Below, one piece after another: positions 1 to 6,643 of a stretch of 64,000 bases of DNA (positions are counted from its first letter, which is position 1; the number at the start of each line of letters is the position of its first letter). A program made the position numbers and the translations under genes. A model generated the notes under the pieces. It did no database searches and was not told the DNA's origin. It saw nothing but the letters and a program-made list of their open reading frames with translations. The DNA is from Claveliimonas ammoniilytica (GTDB lineage: Bacteria; Bacillota; Clostridia; Lachnospirales; Lachnospiraceae), in contig NZ_JAOQJV010000004.1 of NCBI RefSeq assembly GCF_025567415.1, forward strand, positions 62,001-126,000, read 5' to 3'.

Positions 1-20
1 GTTTTCTTTAACTGTTTCAT
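1..20 (-). CDS. start of an unidentified gene running off the window
   Basis: Only the first six codons (Met-Lys-Gln-Leu-Lys-Lys) lie inside the window. An AAAGGGAG ribosome binding site sits about 10 bases upstream of the ATG at position 20, which is the only reason for calling it. It follows dapB on the same strand after about 125 bases, so it could be co-transcribed or separate. Nothing can be said about its product. Confidence 0.45.
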
Positions 21-145
21 AGATTAAATCTCCCTTTCATGTATATTCTTTGATAATCAAGTAATACTTGGTACCAGTAATATCTGCATTATTTAAGAAT
101 ATATACCATATCAGGCTCATTACATGAATGGAAGTATCTGGAAAA

Positions 146-904
146 CTAGAACTGGATCACATCTGACATATCATAGAGTCCCGGCTCTTTTCCTGCCAGA
201 AATGCTGCTGCGGACACTGCTCCCTTTGCAAAAATAGCTTTGGAATATGCCGTATGCTTGAATTCGATCACTTCATCTTCACCGGCGTAGATCACTTCAT
301 GTTCGCCTACGATTGTACCGCCGCGTACTGCCGCAATACCAATTTCCTTATCAGAACGTTTCTTTCTCTCCTGACTTCTGTCGTAGGTATATGAATATAC
401 ATTATCCATCGCTTCATTGATAGAATCTGCCAGTGCCAGTGCTGTACCACTCGGTGCATCTACTTTCTGATTATGATGTTTCTCTACGATCTCAATGTCA
501 TATCCTGCAGGAGCAAGCACCTTGGATGCATCCTTCAGAAGCTTCATCAACAGGTTCACTCCCAGAGACATATTAGCAGAACGAAGCACTGCAACTTTTT
601 CCGAAGTCTTCTTAACCTTTGCAATCTGTTCTTCACTCAGTCCTGTAGTACACAGAACCACCGGAAGCCCTTTCTTCGCACATGCTTCCAGCAGGTCATC
701 TACTGCTGCCGCATTGGAAAAATCGATCACTACATCTACCGGCACATCACACGCTTCCACGCTTTCAAATACCGGATATGGATTCTCTCTTCCAAGGAAT
801 CTGTCCACACCTGCAGCCAGTTCCATTCCTTCTGTCTCATCCACCATGCGGCTGACTACCTGTCCCATCTTGCCGTTACATCCATGCATTAATACTTTTA
901 TCAT
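146..904 (-). CDS. dapB: 4-hydroxy-tetrahydrodipicolinate reductase
   Basis: It reduces the dapA product with NAD(P)H on the way to diaminopimelate and lysine, in the cytoplasm. The N-terminus carries the Rossmann motif GCNGKMG (residues 8-14). The family signature EKHHNQKVDAPSGTA with the catalytic histidine pair lies near residues 141-155. I place the start at 904 (MIKVLMHGC) rather than 42 bases further upstream, because a perfect AGGAGG stands 7 bases before this ATG and the upstream extension is non-conserved in appearance. The protein is then 252 residues, normal for the family. It lies 80 bases after dapA on the same strand and probably shares its promoter. Confidence 0.96.
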   Translation of the reverse strand: MIKVLMHGCNGKMGQVVSRMVDETEGMELAAGVDRFLGRENPYPVFESVEACDVPVDVVIDFSNAAAVDDLLEACAKKGLPVVLCTTGLSEEQIAKVKKTSEKVAVLRSANMSLGVNLLMKLLKDASKVLAPAGYDIEIVEKHHNQKVDAPSGTALALADSINEAMDNVYSYTYDRSQERKKRSDKEIGIAAVRGGTIVGEHEVIYAGEDEVIEFKHTAYSKAIFAKGAVSAAAFLAGKEPGLYDMSDVIQF

Positions 905-984
905 CAGAATCCTCCTATATGCTATGTAAGGACAGAGGGCGATCATCCCGCCGTCTGTCCTTGTTATATGACTTATTAACTCAC

Positions 985-1875
985 TTATACAAGCTGAATA
1001 CCAAAATCCTTCATGGCTTTTGCCAGGCTCTTCTCATGCTCTGCTGAAATATCTGTCAGAGGCATACGAAGTCCTCCGCATTCCATTCCCATCAGGTTCA
1101 CTGCCTTCTTAACCGGGATCGGATTCACCTCACAGAATAACTGCTCGATCAACGGAATCGCCTTAAGCTGCATATCACGTGCAGCCTTTACATCTCCCTC
1201 AAAGAACTTCGCACAGATATCGTGTGTATACTGTGGGGCTACATTAGAGAGTACCGAAATCACACCAATACCACCCAATGAAAGAAGCGGAACAATCTGA
1301 TCATCATTACCGGAATACAGATCTATCTTTCCGTCTGTCAGGTTCATGATCTTAGCCACCTGGCTGATATTACCGGATGCTTCCTTGATTGCTACGATAT
1401 TATCCGTCTCTTTTACCAGTGTTGCTACCGTCTCAGGAGCAATATTCATGCCTGTACGGCTGGCTACGCTGTACATAATGATCGGAGCATTTGCTTCCTT
1501 TGCAACTGCCTTGTAGTGTGCGATCAATCCATCCTGTGTCGCTTTGTTATAATATGGTGTTACCAAAAGAAGTCCGTCTACACCATACTCTACTGCTTCT
1601 TTCGACATATCAATCGTTGTATAAGTAGCGTTGGAACCGGTACCTGCAATTACCGGAAGTCTCTTCCTGGTACGTTCTACCGCAAAACGGATGCACTCCA
1701 TATGTTCTTCTTCCGATAAAGTAGAAGATTCTCCTGTTGTTCCACATATAATAATACTGTCTGTACCATGTTCGCAATGGTAATCAATCAGCTCATCTAA
1801 TTTGTCATAATTAACGCTTCCATCTTCATGAAAAGGTGTGACCAGTGCCACTCCTGCGCCTGTAAATATTGCCAT
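985..1875 (-). CDS. dapA: 4-hydroxy-tetrahydrodipicolinate synthase
   Basis: It condenses pyruvate with aspartate semialdehyde, the committed step to diaminopimelate and lysine. The 296-residue TIM barrel shows GTTGES (45-50), the catalytic Tyr135, Arg140 in the S-R-T-G turn, and the Schiff-base Lys164 in VAIKEASGN. An AGGAGG site precedes the ATG. It is the first gene of a dapA-dapB unit with its own near-consensus sigma-A promoter immediately upstream. The leader is only about 30 bases, so there is no room for the lysine riboswitch often found upstream of lysine genes in Firmicutes. Confidence 0.97.
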   Translation of the reverse strand: MAIFTGAGVALVTPFHEDGSVNYDKLDELIDYHCEHGTDSIIICGTTGESSTLSEEEHMECIRFAVERTRKRLPVIAGTGSNATYTTIDMSKEAVEYGVDGLLLVTPYYNKATQDGLIAHYKAVAKEANAPIIMYSVASRTGMNIAPETVATLVKETDNIVAIKEASGNISQVAKIMNLTDGKIDLYSGNDDQIVPLLSLGGIGVISVLSNVAPQYTHDICAKFFEGDVKAARDMQLKAIPLIEQLFCEVNPIPVKKAVNLMGMECGGLRMPLTDISAEHEKSLAKAMKDFGIQLV

Positions 1876-1914
1876 ATTATCCCTCCTGAACTGCTGAATA
1901 TTTATATGTACAAA

Positions 1915-1943
1915 ATTTTAACATTATTCTTTTTTCGTGTCAA
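1915..1943 (-). promoter_or_regulatory. sigma-A promoter of dapA-dapB
   Basis: Read on the minus strand this is TTGACA, a 17-base spacer, and TAAAAT. The -35 box matches consensus fully and the -10 box in five of six positions. It lies about 40 bases before the dapA start. Confidence 0.8.
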
Positions 1944-1989
1944 TGGAGCGATTATGGCGTCTCTGTGACCGGAGCGAATTTAATCTTTA

Positions 1990-2628
1990 TCATTCCTCTG
2001 CATCATCCATACATTCCAGCTTGCTGACAGATACTTCATAAGCCGTCCGTTTCTCTGTCTCAGTCTCCGACAGACGTTTCACATACTCTCTGCTTTGAAT
2101 TCTTCCAAGCACCTGTACATGCTCTCCTACTTCAAAAGCGGAAGCGTACCTTGCATTGCGTCCCCAACAGATACACGGAATATAATCCGACTTACCATAT
2201 GGTCTGTTAACTGCCAGTAACAGATCTGCGATCTCACGTCCTAACGGTGTTTTTCGATAAATCGGCTGTTTACAGATATAGCCATCAAGCAGCACTGAAT
2301 TCGTCTTAGCACCGTCCGGTTCCTCACTGATAAATTCCACTTCCCGCACAAATACCGACAAGATCAGCCGGTTCTTCTGCTCTTCGTGACGATTATAGGA
2401 ACGGAACTGTCCATTTACCATAATGTATTCACCCGTATAGTCCTGCGTCACATCCAAAAGTCGCTCTGAGATCATAAGCGGAATCTGATCTTCCGAGTTA
2501 CTGAGTCGTCTGACCAACACATCTACCATATAAAAGCCTTCTCCGAAAACTTCATGGCTGAATACAAATTTCCCTGCGATCTCTCCGATAATTGTCACCT
2601 GGTTGTTTTCAATAATCTTATCTGACAT
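1990..2628 (-). CDS. tandem OB-fold single-strand DNA-binding protein
   Basis: The second half (about residues 110-205) follows the bacterial SSB pattern closely: a G-x-I-x-x-x-P-I-x-R-x-T-P-x-G start, then LLLAVNRPYG and a CWGRNA segment, then VLGRIQSREY. The first half (about 8-100) looks like a more diverged OB fold with G-x-F and VNGQFRSY segments, so the protein seems to carry two OB domains in one chain. The C-terminus ends in DDAEE and lacks the D-D-x-I-P-F partner-binding tip of replicative SSB. It is therefore probably an accessory SSB. The start is ATG at 2628; a TTG three bases upstream is equally close to the GGGAG site. Confidence 0.75.
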   Translation of the reverse strand: MSDKIIENNQVTIIGEIAGKFVFSHEVFGEGFYMVDVLVRRLSNSEDQIPLMISERLLDVTQDYTGEYIMVNGQFRSYNRHEEQKNRLILSVFVREVEFISEEPDGAKTNSVLLDGYICKQPIYRKTPLGREIADLLLAVNRPYGKSDYIPCICWGRNARYASAFEVGEHVQVLGRIQSREYVKRLSETETEKRTAYEVSVSKLECMDDAEE

Positions 2629-2779
2629 CAATGTAATTCTCCCTTCCTCCGAAATGTATTTCAGGCTTCTTTGTCTCCCGGCATTACTCTGTCATCCACC
2701 GGGGTAATACCTAGTTTATGCATTCACATTTCTCTTTAGAACTGCTTTTCTTCCGGTTTTTCTTTTCTTTGATTAGTAG

Positions 2780-2807
2780 TTGTAATTTCAAAAAAATATG
2801 ATACAAT
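2780..2807 (+). promoter_or_regulatory. probable sigma-A promoter of typA
   Basis: TTGTAA and TACAAT are separated by 16 bases, with a TATGA stretch just before the -10 box. The position fits a leader of about 50 bases before typA. Confidence 0.6.
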
Positions 2808-2863
2808 ACTAAAGTTGAACACATTAAATAGGTAAAAGTATTGAATTGTAAAGGAAGATATTT

Positions 2864-4696
2864 ATGAGACAGAAAAGAGAAGACGTCCGCAATATCGCGA
2901 TCATTGCCCATGTCGATCATGGCAAGACGACACTTGTGGATGAATTGCTGAAGCAAAGTGGTGTATTCCGTGAGAATCAGGAAGTCGCGGAACGTGTCAT
3001 GGACTCCAACGACATCGAACGCGAGCGTGGTATTACCATCCTCTCCAAGAACACCGCCGTATATTATAAAGATACCAAAATCAATATCATCGACACACCG
3101 GGACATGCCGACTTCGGCGGCGAGGTAGAGCGTGTTCTCAAGATGGTAAATGGTGTAGTTCTGGTAGTAGATGCATTTGAAGGTGCCATGCCACAGACCA
3201 AGTTCGTACTGCGCAAAGCTCTGGAACTGAAACTGCCGGTTATCGTGTGCATCAATAAGATCGATCGTCCGGAAGCAAGACCGGAGGAAGTCATCGATGA
3301 AGTACTGGAACTCTTTATCGATTTGGATGCTGACGAGGAGCAGCTTGAATGCCCATTCGTATACGCTTCCGCCAAAAATGGTTACGCGATCCTGGAGCTG
3401 GATGACAGCCCGGACAACATGATTCCACTGTTCGAGACGATTCTGGACTATATTCCTGCACCAGAAGGTGATCCGGAAGCCGGCACACAGGTACTGATCA
3501 GCACCATCGATTACAACGAATACGTAGGACGTATCGGAATCGGTAAAGTTGATAACGGAACCATCCGTGTAAACCAGGATATGGTCGTAGTCAATGAACA
3601 CAATCCGGATCGTCAGGAAAAAGTACGTATCAGTAAGCTGTATGAATTCGACGGACTGGACAAGATTGATGTTAAGGAGGCTACTATCGGTTCTATCGTA
3701 GCTGTATCCGGTATCTCAGACATTTCCATTGGTGATACCTTGTGCTCACCGGAGAATCCGCAGGCAATCCCATTCCAGAAAATCTCTGAGCCTACGATTG
3801 CAATGCAGTTTATCGTAAACGACAGTCCACTCGCAGGTCAGGAAGGTAAATACGTAACTTCCCGTCACATTCGTGACCGTCTGATGCGCGAGCTGAATAC
3901 TGACGTCAGCCTCCGCGTAGAAGAAACAGACAATATGGATAGTTTTAAAGTATCCGGACGTGGTGAGCTTCACCTGTCTGTCCTGATCGAGAATATGCGC
4001 CGTGAAGGATATGAATTTGCAGTAAGTAAAGCTGAGGTTCTGTACAAAAAAGATGAAAAAGGCAAACTTCTGGAGCCAATGGAACTTGCATATATTGACG
4101 TACCGGACGAATTTACCGGAACTGTCATCGAGAAATTAGGTCAGCGAAAAGGTGAACTTCGCAACATGGATGCCAGCAGCGGTGCTTATACTCGTCTGGA
4201 ATTTTCTATCCCAGCCCGTGGTCTGATCGGTTACCGTGGCGAATTCATGACTGATACCAAGGGAAATGGTATCATGAACACACTGTTCGATGGATATGCT
4301 CCATACAAGGGCGACATCCAGTATCGTAAACAGGGCTCCCTGATCTCATTCGAGACCGGAGAATCTGTTACTTACGGTCTGTTCAATGCTCAGGAACGTG
4401 GTACTCTCTTCATCGGTGCTGGTGAAAAAGTATACTCTGGTATGGTCATCGGGCAGAACGGCAAGACTGACGATATCGAAGTAAATGTATGCAAGACCAA
4501 GCATCTGACCAACACCCGTTCATCTGGTGCTGATGACGCGCTTCGTCTGACCACACCAAAGGTACTGAGTCTGGAAGAAGCTCTGGACTTCATCGACACT
4601 GACGAATTACTGGAGGTAACACCTAAGAGTCTTCGTATCCGCAAGAAGATCCTGGATCCAAGACTCCGTAAACGTGCTAACATGAAACAGAGCTAA
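2864..4696 (+). CDS. typA: ribosome-associated GTPase TypA/BipA
   Basis: This is a translational GTPase of the EF-G superfamily that helps late assembly of the large ribosomal subunit, especially in cold or stress. The 610-residue length is standard. G1 is AHVDHGKTTL (15-24), G3 is DTPGHADF and G4 is NKID. The C-terminal half contains the BipA-specific region with ARGLIGYRGEF. A GGAAGA ribosome site precedes the ATG. A small membrane-protein gene follows 16 bases after its stop and is likely co-transcribed. Confidence 0.97.
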   Translation: MRQKREDVRNIAIIAHVDHGKTTLVDELLKQSGVFRENQEVAERVMDSNDIERERGITILSKNTAVYYKDTKINIIDTPGHADFGGEVERVLKMVNGVVLVVDAFEGAMPQTKFVLRKALELKLPVIVCINKIDRPEARPEEVIDEVLELFIDLDADEEQLECPFVYASAKNGYAILELDDSPDNMIPLFETILDYIPAPEGDPEAGTQVLISTIDYNEYVGRIGIGKVDNGTIRVNQDMVVVNEHNPDRQEKVRISKLYEFDGLDKIDVKEATIGSIVAVSGISDISIGDTLCSPENPQAIPFQKISEPTIAMQFIVNDSPLAGQEGKYVTSRHIRDRLMRELNTDVSLRVEETDNMDSFKVSGRGELHLSVLIENMRREGYEFAVSKAEVLYKKDEKGKLLEPMELAYIDVPDEFTGTVIEKLGQRKGELRNMDASSGAYTRLEFSIPARGLIGYRGEFMTDTKGNGIMNTLFDGYAPYKGDIQYRKQGSLISFETGESVTYGLFNAQERGTLFIGAGEKVYSGMVIGQNGKTDDIEVNVCKTKHLTNTRSSGADDALRLTTPKVLSLEEALDFIDTDELLEVTPKSLRIRKKILDPRLRKRANMKQS

Positions 4697-4712
4697 TCTG
4701 TGGAGGATGCCT

Positions 4713-5138
4713 ATGAAAGAAAAATGTACTCTTATCATTTCCAGTCTTGCCTATGCACTGGAAATGATCATCACCATAGCCATGCTGATCGGCACCGGAC
4801 TCCTCTGCTTCCGTCTGATCTGCTCCATCTTTCACCTGATGGATGCTGATCCGTTCGAAGCATATGAGCATCTCCTTTCTTACAGCATGAACCTGATAAT
4901 CTGTGTAGAACTGATCCGCATGATGTATTATCACACTTCTGATATGGTATTCGAACTGCTGGTATTTGCACTGGCAAGGCAGGTCATTATCGACCACACC
5001 TCAGCGATTACCAGCCTGATCGGTGTATGCGCCATTGCCGTACTGTTCGCCACAAGAAAGTTCCTGTTTACCACTCATGTACTCTCCGCCGATACCGATG
5101 ACGAAGACGACAAAAAGAGTGAAGAAGAAAACAAATAA
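4713..5138 (+). CDS. small four-helix membrane protein, PsiE-like
   Basis: The 141-residue product has about four hydrophobic helices (roughly 8-33, 50-67, 73-90 and 92-112) and a very acidic, charged C-terminal tail. The segment with E-L-I-R-M followed by A-L-A-R-Q-V-I resembles the PsiE (phosphate-starvation-inducible) family, but this is a pattern match by eye. I chose the ATG at 4713 because GGAGG at 4702-4706 abuts the earlier ATG at 4707, leaving no spacing for it. It follows typA closely, suggesting co-transcription. No function is claimed. Confidence 0.7.
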   Translation: MKEKCTLIISSLAYALEMIITIAMLIGTGLLCFRLICSIFHLMDADPFEAYEHLLSYSMNLIICVELIRMMYYHTSDMVFELLVFALARQVIIDHTSAITSLIGVCAIAVLFATRKFLFTTHVLSADTDDEDDKKSEEENK

Positions 5139-5147
5139 AAACTATAC

Positions 5148-5218
5148 AATGTCTGACAAACGTGCTATACTCAACATATCAGAAAGATTGTTGTTTGAAG
5201 TATCAATTGTCAGACATT
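5148..5218. repeat. 12-bp perfect inverted repeat upstream of hpf
   Basis: AATGTCTGACAA at 5148-5159 is exactly reversed as TTGTCAGACATT at 5207-5218, with 47 bases between. A possible promoter (TATACA, 17 bases, TATACT at 5143-5171) overlaps the left arm. There is no strong T-run after the right arm, so it does not look like a normal terminator. It may be a paired operator or a leader stem controlling hpf. Confidence 0.6.
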
Positions 5219-5256
5219 TTATATTTCTGAAAATCACTGTTAAAGGAGTGGATTTT

Positions 5257-5793
5257 ATGAATTTTATCATCAGTGGAAAGAACATCGAAGTAACCCCAGG
5301 TCTGAAGGACAGCGTCACCAGTAAGCTTGGTAAGTTGGAGAGGTATTTTACACCTGACACAGAGATTATCGTAACCTTAAGCGTTGAAAGAGACCGTCAG
5401 AAGATTGAGGTAACCATTCCGGTCAAAGGTGATATCATCCGTTCTGAGCAGACAAGCACAGATATGTATGTATCCATTGACCTCGTAGAAGAAGTGATCG
5501 AACGTCAACTTCGCAAATATAAAAACAAACTGATAGCAAGGCATCAGGAAGGCGGTACTTTCAAACAGGAATTCTTTGAAGAAGAACCTGCCATCGACAG
5601 CAATGACGAAATTCAGATCGTGCGCACAAAGAAGTTTGGTATCAAGCCAATGTTCCCGGAAGATGCTTGTGTGCAGATGGAACTTCTTGGACACGATTTC
5701 TTCGTATTCTCTAACGCAGAGACAGAAGAAGTTAATGTCGTGTATAAGAGAAAGAACGGTACATTTGGTCTGATCGAGCCTGAATTTCAGTAA
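5257..5793 (+). CDS. hpf: ribosome hibernation promoting factor, long form
   Basis: The 178-residue protein dimerises ribosomes into inactive 100S particles in stationary phase. The N-terminal S30AE domain (about 1-105) starts with the typical beta strand FIISGKNIEVTPGLKD. The C-terminal domain (about 120-178) holds KKFGIKPMFPEDACVQMELLGHDFFVF, the dimerisation module that marks the long form found in Firmicutes. The start is ATG at 5257, seven bases after AAAGGAG. An open frame continues upstream for 78 codons, but it crosses the previous gene and the promoter region and is discounted. Confidence 0.96.
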   Translation: MNFIISGKNIEVTPGLKDSVTSKLGKLERYFTPDTEIIVTLSVERDRQKIEVTIPVKGDIIRSEQTSTDMYVSIDLVEEVIERQLRKYKNKLIARHQEGGTFKQEFFEEEPAIDSNDEIQIVRTKKFGIKPMFPEDACVQMELLGHDFFVFSNAETEEVNVVYKRKNGTFGLIEPEFQ

Positions 5794-5832
5794 ACAATAT
5801 GCATAATAGTTCAGGAATAATCCCTGATATCA

Positions 5833-5865
5833 AAAATCCTGGAGGTCATTCCTCCAGGATTTTTA
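5833..5865. terminator. bidirectional terminator between hpf and yigZ
   Basis: A 10-bp stem (ATCCTGGAGG with CCTCCAGGAT) closes a five-base loop and is flanked by A-run and T-run, so it can work on both strands. The right arm also encodes the last codons of yigZ, and the loop includes its stop codon. Confidence 0.9.
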
Positions 5866-6502
5866 TCTGTCCATTTATCTCTGCATAAAAGCAAGCTCCT
5901 ATCTCTTCCATAGAAACTCTTGCCCCCGTCCCTTCTGTAATCTCTTCCTGTACTGCAGTAAGTTCCTCTACAGGAATCACGCAGGTCAATTGCACTTTAT
6001 CTGTGTACACAGAATCCAGAATGGTAATCTTTCGCTCTCCTAATATATATTGAATCTTACCAAGGTCTCCGTACCCGGTATCTACGGAAAGCTTTATTCC
6101 CCGAATCCGGGATATAATCTGTGAATGGGCCAGTCCCTCTTTCGTTGCTCCGGAATATGCTCTTACCAGTCCTCCCGTACCAAGCAGTGTGCCTCCAAAA
6201 TATCTGGTCACCACCACTGCTACATTATGGATATCCTCTCCCATCAGCACATCTAACATTGGCTTTCCCGCTGTACCTCCCGGCTCCCCATCATCACTGA
6301 ATCTGGCAAGTTCATGTCGGTCACCGATCACATATGCAAAGCAGTGATGTCTGGCATCCCAGTATTTCTTTTTAATATCAGCAATAAATGCCTGTGCTTC
6401 ATCTTCACTTGACACCGGCATTACGTCTGCAATAAAACGAGACTTTTTTTCTACAATTTCACCTGTTCCGCCTCTATAGGCCAACTTGTATTCTTCTGGC
6501 AT
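5846..6502 (-). CDS. yigZ: YigZ/IMPACT family protein
   Basis: The 218-residue protein belongs to the YigZ/IMPACT (UPF0029) family. The signature SDDGEPGGTAGKPML lies near residues 69-83, and the GGTLLGTGGLVRAY stretch follows. The C-terminal part has the DUF1949 ferredoxin-like fold pattern. The eukaryotic relative regulates GCN2; the bacterial role is not settled. The start has a GGAAAGGTG ribosome site. Its last codons form one arm of the shared terminator with hpf. Confidence 0.93.
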   Translation of the reverse strand: MPEEYKLAYRGGTGEIVEKKSRFIADVMPVSSEDEAQAFIADIKKKYWDARHHCFAYVIGDRHELARFSDDGEPGGTAGKPMLDVLMGEDIHNVAVVVTRYFGGTLLGTGGLVRAYSGATKEGLAHSQIISRIRGIKLSVDTGYGDLGKIQYILGERKITILDSVYTDKVQLTCVIPVEELTAVQEEITEGTGARVSMEEIGACFYAEINGQIKILEE

Positions 6503-6643
6503 ATTTTCACCTTTCCTTCTTGTCCTGAATACTACTATAACGGATTTATTAAGATTTTCCTACATAAATATGAAGATTTTAATTTTTTCTTTATTTAAAT
6601 TATCAAGTTTGGTATAATACTGTGGATAAAGGAGGCTAAATTC

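Noticed and set aside
1876..1914. Lysine riboswitch before dapA
   Set aside because: Only about 30 transcribed bases separate promoter and start codon, far less than the riboswitch needs.
2711..3601. Long minus-strand open frame opposite typA
   Set aside because: It is antisense to a clear typA gene, has no ribosome site and resembles no family; it is a shadow of a highly biased coding sequence.
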